IMG/VR virus record: IMGVR_UViG_3300020057_000054
Location: 1 to 46,434 of that record
From: a virus
Direction: 5' to 3' (one strand)
Length of the DNA: 46,434 nucleotides
In this document: piece after piece, positions 22,358-28,518 of the stretch
How the letters are laid out: each line of letters opens with the position of its first letter
Numbering within the stretch: position 1 is the stretch's first letter
The notes under the pieces: model-generated
The model's input: the letters and a program-made list of their open reading frames with translations, nothing else
The model's database searches: none
What the model was told of the DNA's origin: nothing
Program-made: the position numbers and the translations under genes

Positions 22358-23296
22358 ATGTCTGATGCAATGTCAAATGCAGCTCCTGCAGCTGCTGCCG
22401 AAGTTCTTAATTCCACTAACCATACTGACAATCTAGTAGAAACTCCTCCTGATACTGAAGCTGAAGTTCTAGAAGCTAAGAAAGAAGATGGAGAAAAACT
22501 CACAAAAAAAGAAGAAAAAGTCCTTAAAGAATATAAACTTAAGGTTAATGGACGTGAAAAATCTATTAAACTAGATCTTTCTAATGATGAGGATGTAGTT
22601 CGTTATCTTCAAAAAGCTGAAGCTTCTGATAGCAAGTTTCAAGAAGCAGCTGAAGTTAGAAAAGCTGCTATTCAATTTATCGAAGAACTTAAAAAAAATC
22701 CTAGAAAAGTTCTTTCTGATCCAAATATTGGCGTAGATCTTAAGAAATTTGCTGAGGAAATCATGAACGAAACTATTCAGGATATGGAAAAATCTCCTGA
22801 ACAACGTGCTCATGATAAACTAGTAAAAGAGCTTGAAGATCTAAAACAACAACGAGAAGATGAAAAGAAATCTTTTAATGCTAAAGAGATGGAACGTCTT
22901 CAGGCAGAACATGAACGTAATCTTGAAAGTGAAATTTCATCTGCTCTTGATGTGAGCGGTCTACCTAAAACTGCGCGTACGGTTAAAGGTATGGCTGAAA
23001 TGATGATGATTGCTCTTGAACATGGAATTGAACTTTCTGCTCAAGAAATTGCTCCTATTATCAAAAATACTAATATTTCTGAATTTAAAGAGCTCATGAA
23101 TGCTCTAAGTGATGATCAATTAGAAGATTTCATTGGTAAAGAAATCATAGGAAGACTAAGAAAGAAGAATGTTGCTAAAGCTAAAGCTGTAGAAACTTCT
23201 AGTTCGGTAAAATCTACTGGAACTTCAGAATCAAAAAAAGCTGAATCTAAAGAACCCGTTAAAAAACAGACTATTAGAGATTTTCTGAAAGTTTAA
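22358..23296 (+). CDS. scaffolding protein
   Basis: The 312-residue, highly charged protein has a long helical, coiled-coil core (about 130-200: QRAHDKLVKELEDLKQQRED), an acidic Ala-rich N-terminus and a basic C-terminal tail (residues 270-312, with KKQTIRDFLKV). This composition, the position just before the coat gene and the absence of catalytic motifs are typical of internal scaffolds that direct procapsid assembly, the basic C-terminus binding coat. The ribosome site AAAGGATAT is well placed. Confidence 0.8.
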   Translation: MSDAMSNAAPAAAAEVLNSTNHTDNLVETPPDTEAEVLEAKKEDGEKLTKKEEKVLKEYKLKVNGREKSIKLDLSNDEDVVRYLQKAEASDSKFQEAAEVRKAAIQFIEELKKNPRKVLSDPNIGVDLKKFAEEIMNETIQDMEKSPEQRAHDKLVKELEDLKQQREDEKKSFNAKEMERLQAEHERNLESEISSALDVSGLPKTARTVKGMAEMMMIALEHGIELSAQEIAPIIKNTNISEFKELMNALSDDQLEDFIGKEIIGRLRKKNVAKAKAVETSSSVKSTGTSESKKAESKEPVKKQTIRDFLKV

Positions 23297-23356
23297 TAGT
23301 CAATAAAATCAATAACTTATAAAAGTCAATAATTATTTACACAAGGAAGTGTAAAA

Positions 23357-23373
23357 TTAACAAGTAGTATTAA
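23357..23373 (+). promoter_or_regulatory. late phage promoter element of the coat operon
   Basis: TTAACAAGTAGTATTAA, with the left half conserved. It is followed by a leader of about 150 bases with small stems: CCC-ttca-GGG (23393-23402) and CTATC (23407-23411) / GATAG (23422-23426). The long structured leader before the most abundant protein may stabilise the mRNA. Confidence 0.7.
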
Positions 23374-23518
23374 GTGGTCCTCTACTTTATTTCCCTTCAG
23401 GGGATGCTATCTACCAAAAGCGATAGTCTACCCTACCTGCCATGAGAATTAAAGATTAAAGAACCAAAAATGGTATTTTAATTTTAATAACTAACTTTAA
23501 TTTGAATGGAGAATAAAC

Positions 23519-23962
23519 ATGTCTCATAGAGATAAAAATTCAGGTGTTGAAGATTATAAGCTTCGAGAAAAACGCCTAGCTGTCCCTTTTACAATCACCT
23601 TTAACGCTACCCCTGCTAGCAAAACTCATGCTTCTGATCTTTCAGCTGCTATGACTCTTGCTACAGAAGGTCTTACTGCTGCAGCAACAGCTATTGATAC
23701 CGGCACTACTTTTACTACTCCTGTAGATGCTACTGGTATTTTTGGTGTGTTGATGTCTAGTCTAGGAACTGTTGAAAAGTTGCTTGATGTTCAGTTGGTC
23801 AATCTTTCTTCTGGAACAGCGGCTGTTACCAGAAAAGGTGCTTCTACTACTGGTGTTACCGCTAGTGGAAATATTGCAGTATCTGTTGATTGGTCTGGAG
23901 ATCTTTCTTCAACTAGTCTTACAGCTACATTGATTGTTGATTATCGCGTTTCTAAAGCTTAA
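23519..23962 (+). CDS. probable head decoration/stabilisation protein
   Basis: The 147-residue protein starts MSHRDKNSGVEDYKLREKRL, then a Thr/Ala/Ser-rich beta domain (ending LTATLIVDYRVSKA). It sits between scaffold and coat, immediately upstream of the coat gene and under the same promoter, where decoration proteins are often encoded. No enzyme motif. The call rests on context and composition. Confidence 0.5.
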   Translation: MSHRDKNSGVEDYKLREKRLAVPFTITFNATPASKTHASDLSAAMTLATEGLTAAATAIDTGTTFTTPVDATGIFGVLMSSLGTVEKLLDVQLVNLSSGTAAVTRKGASTTGVTASGNIAVSVDWSGDLSSTSLTATLIVDYRVSKA

Positions 23963-23993
23963 AAACTAATTTAATAAATAGAGGATATTTTAT

Positions 23994-25220
23994 ATGGCAA
24001 ATAGTGCAAATACTTTCTCAGATACACTTAACGGTCTTTTCAAAGAGACGTATGCTGACAAATTGGAAAATCTTATTCCTGAAGGACTTAAACTTTATCG
24101 TATGATCGAGTTTATTTCTAAAGAAAAACAACCTGGTAATCTTTACCATCAACCAGTTATTCTTGGACATGAACATGGTGTTACCTTCGCTTCTAGCGAT
24201 GATGACGCTTTTAATCTTAACGCTCCTGTAGCTGGACAGATTAAAGATGCTCAAGTTCGTGGTAACCCAGTAGTTCTAAGATCTGTTCTTGGATATACTG
24301 CTGCTTCACGTGCTGCTCAAGGCGGCTCTAAAGCATTTATGGATGCTACCAAGTTCTTGGTTGCAAACATGCTTCGTTCGATCACCAAAAAGCTTGAAAT
24401 TGAGCTTCTTTATGGTCAAATGGGTTATGGCACAGTAGCTTCTACAGCTGGTAATGTTATTACTATTACTACTACAGAATTCGCTCCTGGAATTTGGGCT
24501 GGCGCTGAAAATATGCCAATCGAAATTCGTGATTCTGCTGGTACCACTTCTCGTGGTAATGCTAATGTTAGCTCTGTAGATCTTTCTGCTAGAACTGTCA
24601 CTGTTGATTTGCTTCCTGCTGGAACTACCGGTACTGACGTTATTTGGCATAAAGGTGCTTACGGCAATGAGTTTGCTGGTGTTCATAAAATCTTGACAAA
24701 CACTGGAACTCTTTTCAACATTTCTGCTAGTGCGTTCTCGCTCTGGTCTGGAAATACTTACTCTGCTGGTTCATCTTTTCTTTCTCTTGCTAAAATTGAA
24801 AGAGCTATTGCTTCTGCAGTAGCAAAGGGCTTGGACAGTGATGTAACTGTGATGGTTAACCCGAAAACTTGGGCAGATCTTCTTTCTGAACAAGCTGCTC
24901 TTAGACGATATGATCAATCATACGGTCCTTCTGAAATGAACAACGGTGGAAAATCCATCAAGTTCTATGGACAAAATGGTATGGTTACTATCGAACCTTC
25001 TATTTATGTCAAAGAAGGTTATGCTTATATCCTTGATCTTAAGGAATTTGCAAGAGTAGGCAGCACTGATGTTACTTTCAAGAGACCTGGAATGGAAGGA
25101 AACTTCTTCCGTGAGCTTGAAAATAGCGCAGGGGTTGAACTCCGAGCATTCTCAGACATGGCCCTCTTCTGTGCGGCTCCTGGAAGAAATGTCATTATAA
25201 CAGCAATCGTAAATGCATAA
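23994..25220 (+). CDS. major capsid protein
   Basis: The 408-residue protein is predicted HK97-fold. Recognisable parts are the N-arm (MANSANTFSDTLNGLFKETY), FISKEKQPGNLYHQPVILGH, the helix ANMLRSITKKLEIELLYGQM (spine-helix-like), VTVMVNPKTWADLLSEQAAL and FYGQNGMVTIEPSIYVKEGY, then LRAFSDMALFCAAPGRNVI. Codon use is more G/C-rich than its neighbours, as usual for a highly expressed gene. A strong terminator follows. The N-arm is copied in the 49-residue protein at 16093. Confidence 0.9.
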   Translation: MANSANTFSDTLNGLFKETYADKLENLIPEGLKLYRMIEFISKEKQPGNLYHQPVILGHEHGVTFASSDDDAFNLNAPVAGQIKDAQVRGNPVVLRSVLGYTAASRAAQGGSKAFMDATKFLVANMLRSITKKLEIELLYGQMGYGTVASTAGNVITITTTEFAPGIWAGAENMPIEIRDSAGTTSRGNANVSSVDLSARTVTVDLLPAGTTGTDVIWHKGAYGNEFAGVHKILTNTGTLFNISASAFSLWSGNTYSAGSSFLSLAKIERAIASAVAKGLDSDVTVMVNPKTWADLLSEQAALRRYDQSYGPSEMNNGGKSIKFYGQNGMVTIEPSIYVKEGYAYILDLKEFARVGSTDVTFKRPGMEGNFFRELENSAGVELRAFSDMALFCAAPGRNVIITAIVNA

Positions 25221-25252
25221 TTAGTTAGTTAATAACTAATAAAAATTAAGAG

Positions 25253-25280
25253 GGGAGCTGAGAAATCGGCTCCCTTTTTT
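25253..25280 (+). terminator. rho-independent terminator after the coat gene
   Basis: GGGAGC (25253-25258) / GCTCCC (25269-25274), a 10-base loop and six T. It separates the coat gene from the Mom/GIY-YIG gene. Confidence 0.85.
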
Positions 25281-25320
25281 ATTTCTTATAATACATAATA
25301 AAGCCATTTTAAAAAACTAT

Positions 25321-25349
25321 TTGACAAATAAACAAATTTAGCTTAATAT
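25321..25349 (+). promoter_or_regulatory. sigma70-like promoter of the Mom/GIY-YIG gene
   Basis: Perfect -35 TTGACA (25321-25326), 17-base spacer, -10 TAATAT (25344-25349). The ATG is at 25357, so the transcript would begin at or just before it, and there is no ribosome site: probable leaderless initiation. Confidence 0.65.
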
Positions 25350-25356
25350 AAATAAT

Positions 25357-26757
25357 ATGAAGATAAAAGATTTTATAATTGAATTAGACACGAACAAAAA
25401 TATTTGTAGAGATTTTATTAAACAGAATCACTATACTAAAAAATCTGGGTCTATACGCTATGGTTTTTTATTAAAATTAAATAATCAAGTACTTGGTGTA
25501 TGTACTTTTTCTAATCCTTCTAGACAAAATATTCGTGTTCCTAAAGGATATAAAACTATTGAATTAAATAGACTAGTATTGATAGATGACACACCAAAAA
25601 ATTCTGAATCCTATTTTATTTCTAAATGTCTAAGATGGCTTAAAATAAATACAGATTATGATTCAATTGTTACTTTTGCAGATCCTACTCAAAATCATGT
25701 CGGAACAGTTTATAAAGCTAGTAATTTTAAGTATTTGGGAAAAACTCCAGAAAATTATCATTATGAAGATGTAGATAAAAATAGAATACATAAAAAACAA
25801 GTTTGGGACAGGGCAAAAAAGAATAATAGAAAAGAAATAGAACAAGCAAAGTTAGAAAACCTCCTTAAAATACTAGAGTTACAAAAATATAAGTTTGTCT
25901 TTTATTTAAAAGAAACTTCATTAAATATAATATACGGATTACAAGATCCTTTAACATCTGTGATTAGATATGTCGGCAAATCTACAACAGGTTTAAATAG
26001 ACCTTATGAACATTTTAAACCTTCTTCTTTAGAAGGGCACAATAGAAAACAAAATTGGATTAAATCCTTATATAATCAACAACTAAAACCTAAAGTTATA
26101 GTGATAGAGAACGTATTTAATTATGATTTATTAAATGATAAAGAAACATTTTGGATTAAATACTATAATGATCTTGGAAATGATCTAACAAACGAAACAG
26201 AAGGAGGCGAAGGAACGCAAGGTTACATCCATTCAGAAGAAACAAAAGAAAAATTATCGCAAATTAGAGCACAATACCACAAAATAAATCCTCAAAAACT
26301 TCCTATTGGAATGAAAATACCAAAAATTAATAAACTTATTGATAATATAGAAAATAGAGAGTGTTCTAAGTGTTTCAAATATAAAGAACTACAAAATTAT
26401 ACTTTTTTAGAGGATAGAAATGTTTTTGATTGCTATTGCAAAAAATGTCGATATGTCATATCTACTATATGGAAACAAGAAAATCCCTCTCCTCTTCTTC
26501 CAGAAGCGGAATATAACGCTTCTAGACTTCCTGGTGCAATAGCTGGTGGTGAAGCTTCTAAACGTCCTGAAAGACGCCTACAGACTTCCAAAATGAATTC
26601 TAAAGCCGTAATTGGCACCCATAATGAAACTAATGAAGTTATTAAATTTAACTCAGCTATTAAAGCTAAAGAGGCCGGATTTCAAAATAGTAATATTGGA
26701 CAAGCTATTAAATATAAGAGATCTTATAAAGGATATGTGTGGAAATTTGATATCTAG
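25357..26757 (+). CDS. fusion of Mom-like DNA-modification domain and GIY-YIG homing endonuclease
   Basis: The 466-residue protein has several parts. Residues 1-150 resemble the phage Mom/GNAT-like adenine-modification family (FIKQNHYTKKSGSIRYGFLL, VCTFSNPSRQNIRVPKGY, ELNRLVLIDDTPKNSESYFI, VTFADPTQNHVGTVYKASNF). Residues about 190-285 are a GIY-YIG nuclease (IIYGLQDP...IRYVGKST, Arg215, Glu263 in KETFWIKYY, then TNETEGGEG). A NUMOD3-like segment follows (286-303, YIHSEETKEKLSQ), then cysteines C336, C339, C359, C361 and C364 (zinc site), and a C-terminal NUMOD1-like segment (417-464). The two activities in one chain are unusual. It sits between coat and lysis genes behind its own host-type promoter, like a free-standing homing gene. 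A GC-rich insert lies at residues about 378-411. Confidence 0.75.
   Translation: MKIKDFIIELDTNKNICRDFIKQNHYTKKSGSIRYGFLLKLNNQVLGVCTFSNPSRQNIRVPKGYKTIELNRLVLIDDTPKNSESYFISKCLRWLKINTDYDSIVTFADPTQNHVGTVYKASNFKYLGKTPENYHYEDVDKNRIHKKQVWDRAKKNNRKEIEQAKLENLLKILELQKYKFVFYLKETSLNIIYGLQDPLTSVIRYVGKSTTGLNRPYEHFKPSSLEGHNRKQNWIKSLYNQQLKPKVIVIENVFNYDLLNDKETFWIKYYNDLGNDLTNETEGGEGTQGYIHSEETKEKLSQIRAQYHKINPQKLPIGMKIPKINKLIDNIENRECSKCFKYKELQNYTFLEDRNVFDCYCKKCRYVISTIWKQENPSPLLPEAEYNASRLPGAIAGGEASKRPERRLQTSKMNSKAVIGTHNETNEVIKFNSAIKAKEAGFQNSNIGQAIKYKRSYKGYVWKFDI
26488..26590 (+). repeat. GC-richer palindrome-containing insert inside the fusion gene
   Basis: About 100 bases with close to half G+C in an otherwise AT-rich gene. 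It contains the inverted repeat AGAAGCG (26502-26508) / CGCTTCT (26517-26523) and smaller ones. It encodes PSPLLPEAEYNASRLPGAIA and GGEASKRPERRLQT without breaking the frame, between the zinc and NUMOD1-like segments. It looks like a small palindromic element inserted in frame. Confidence 0.5.
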
Positions 26758-26768
26758 TTGTGCTATAA

Positions 26769-26785
26769 TTAACAAGTGTGATTAT
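26769..26785 (+). promoter_or_regulatory. late phage promoter element upstream of the lysis-region genes
   Basis: TTAACAAGTGTGATTAT, with the left half conserved. The next ATG (26784) overlaps its right end. A consensus extended -10 (TGCTATAAT, 26761-26769) also overlaps its left end. Confidence 0.6.
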
Positions 26786-27146
26786 GGAACAACCCATTCT
26801 TTTAGATATCCAAAAAATATTATCTGCTGAATATTTTACTTATTTTAAGCATGATAATATCTTAGTAGTAGCAGAAGATAAAACTGTTCTTCCTTTTGCT
26901 TACTTAATAATAGATGAGCATTATCCAGATGAAGTTTTATTAAGTTTGTCTATTAATTACTCAAATAGTATAAATGTAGCTCAATGCATAATTAATATTT
27001 CTAATATGTATAAAGTTTTATTAAGCGATGTTTTTTATATTTCCTCAGATGGTAGAACCTATTTTAATGAAGAAGCCTATGATAGATGGGATATAGATCT
27101 AATTAATTTAGATAAAATTGAACCACTTAATAAACATGTACATTAA
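26784..27146 (+). CDS. unknown acidic protein, 120 residues
   Basis: The start is ATG 26784 (MEQPILLDIQKILSAEYFTY); a GTG six bases earlier is possible. The start codon overlaps the late element, and no ribosome site is visible, so it may be leaderless. The composition is acidic and aromatic (ISSDGRTYFNEEAYDRWDID). It overlaps the next gene by 11 bases. No family is recognised. Confidence 0.5.
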   Translation: MEQPILLDIQKILSAEYFTYFKHDNILVVAEDKTVLPFAYLIIDEHYPDEVLLSLSINYSNSINVAQCIINISNMYKVLLSDVFYISSDGRTYFNEEAYDRWDIDLINLDKIEPLNKHVH

Positions 27147-27315
27147 ACGTGGTGATATTGTTCAAGCAAGATATAAAGATCTAGATTCTAATTATTATTT
27201 TGTATTAGATGTATTCGAAAATTCTATTTGTATACAGGTCTTTGTTTCTATGATTTGGGAAGATTATAGACATTTTGAAGTAGTTACTAATATTTTTAGA
27301 TCAGAAGATGAGTAG
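27136..27315 (+). CDS. small SH3-like protein (relative of the left-end array)
   Basis: The 59-residue product starts MYIKRGDIVQARYKDLDSNY at ATG 27136. It has the same early K-x-GDI-V turn, a central aromatic stretch (YYFVLDVFENSICIQVF) and an ending (VVTNIFRSEDE) comparable to the KFxVGDII paralogues at 278-1706. It overlaps both neighbours by 8-11 bases. The function is unknown. Confidence 0.5.
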   Translation: MYIKRGDIVQARYKDLDSNYYFVLDVFENSICIQVFVSMIWEDYRHFEVVTNIFRSEDE

Positions 27316-27517
27316 AAGTAGAAAAAAACCCTATTTTACTGATCAACAAAATGGAAGTACGAAATTTCCTAAAAGAAAAGCAAATCGAGCTGTCAGAAAC
27401 AAACCCGAAGATGAAGCTCCACAAAATGGTAAAGCTTATCGAAAAGAGTCAAATAGTTGGAATATCAAGGATTGGTCCTTTCATTGTCCTGAATTAAAAA
27501 AAGCATATAGAAAATGA
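27308..27517 (+). CDS. conserved small basic phage protein
   Basis: The 69-residue protein reads MSRSRKKPYFTDQQNGSTKF, PKRKANRAVRNK, then NGKAYRKESNSWNIKDWSFH. The order MSRS-x-KK-P...KF-x-KR-x-AN-x-x-VR...NGKAY+K...SW-x-I-x-D is a recurrent small protein in many phages and bacteria, of unknown function. It overlaps the endolysin start (ATGATG). Confidence 0.7.
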   Translation: MSRSRKKPYFTDQQNGSTKFPKRKANRAVRNKPEDEAPQNGKAYRKESNSWNIKDWSFHCPELKKAYRK

Positions 27518-27933
27518 TGAAATATATTAGTGTATTAGAGTACTTAGGTCAAACTAAGTATGATGAATTGAATGATAAACAAATTCAAAATATGAACACC
27601 CTTATTCCTAAAGTTAATGACTTATTGGAAAAATTTGGATCATATAGATCTATAACTAGTGGATTTAGAAAAATGGAAGATCATATTCGAATCTATAAAG
27701 AAAAATTAGGTTCGAATTATGCTATTTCTAAGGTGCCTATGGGTTCTCAGCATCTTAATGCGTTTGCTGTTGATTTAGAAGATACAGACGGCAAACTAGA
27801 TGAGTGGTGTCTTAATAACTTAAATATATTAGAAAAAATAGGATTGTGGCTAGAATCTCCAGATCATACTGAAGGTTGGTGCCATTTACAAGGAAATCCT
27901 CCTAAATCTAAAAAAAGAATCTTTATACCTTAA
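27514..27933 (+). CDS. M15-family peptidase endolysin
   Basis: The 139-residue protein has the M15 zinc peptidase signature: SGFR, then SQHLNAFAVDLED (about residues 77-89; His79 and Asp86 as zinc ligands in S-x-H-L-x-x-x-A-x-D), and the second His in GWCHLQ (126-131). These single-domain enzymes cut peptide crosslinks of peptidoglycan and serve as endolysins. No signal peptide or membrane segment is present, so a holin is needed. An imperfect stem (TAAGTT/AACTTA, 27931-27947) follows without a T run. Confidence 0.8.
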   Translation: MMKYISVLEYLGQTKYDELNDKQIQNMNTLIPKVNDLLEKFGSYRSITSGFRKMEDHIRIYKEKLGSNYAISKVPMGSQHLNAFAVDLEDTDGKLDEWCLNNLNILEKIGLWLESPDHTEGWCHLQGNPPKSKKRIFIP

Positions 27934-27984
27934 GTTCTAATAACTTAGATTTATTCTGATTATTTTAAAAAATTCCCCAATAAA

Positions 27985-28001
27985 TTAACAAGTATATATA
28001 G
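27985..28001 (+). promoter_or_regulatory. late phage promoter element upstream of tail-fibre genes
   Basis: TTAACAAGTATATATAG, identical to the portal element. The ribosome site TAGGAG follows eight bases later, before ATG 28018. Confidence 0.75.
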
Positions 28002-28017
28002 AGATCCTAGGAGTTTC

Positions 28018-28491
28018 ATGGCTATATCCGTAATAATAGATGGTTCTACTTATTCTATACCTGTTCAGGGTCAAAATCCAGCTTGGGGATCTGACCTTTC
28101 TGACTTATTAGTAGCAATTACTAATGTTTTAAATTTTACTGTTGGACTTTCGGACATATTACTTACAAATTTTACAGTAGCTAATAATCAAGCTTCAGTT
28201 GCTGACATTACTGGTTTATCTTTTGATTCTACAGTAGTAAGATCTGCAATAATTTCCTATAGTTTATATCGATCAACAGCATCATCAGAATTATCTGAAT
28301 GCGGTCAAATCTATGTGACTTATTTGAGCACAGCTGCAACTTGGACTATTGCCCAAAATTTTACTGGATTATCAGGAGTTGTATTTAGCATTACAAATGC
28401 TGGGCAAGTTCAATATACCTCTTCTAACCTTAGCGGCGCAAGTTATGTTGGAAAACTTAAATTTACAGCAAAATCGTTTCTTCAAACCTAA
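28018..28491 (+). CDS. tail-fibre-associated beta protein, paralogue of 32641
   Basis: The 157-residue protein has a C-terminal 100 residues (VANNQASVADITGLSFDSTV...VVFSITNAGQVQYTSSNLSG...LKFTAK) that align with the same region of the 32641-33195 product. This NNQ-x...GLSF...VRS...FSITNAGQVQYT module is common in phage tail fibres and surface proteins. The N-terminus differs and may fix it to another component. Likely virion adhesin. Confidence 0.6.
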   Translation: MAISVIIDGSTYSIPVQGQNPAWGSDLSDLLVAITNVLNFTVGLSDILLTNFTVANNQASVADITGLSFDSTVVRSAIISYSLYRSTASSELSECGQIYVTYLSTAATWTIAQNFTGLSGVVFSITNAGQVQYTSSNLSGASYVGKLKFTAKSFLQT

Positions 28492-28518
28492 TTCTGGAAT
28501 ATAGAAAGAATATAGCAT

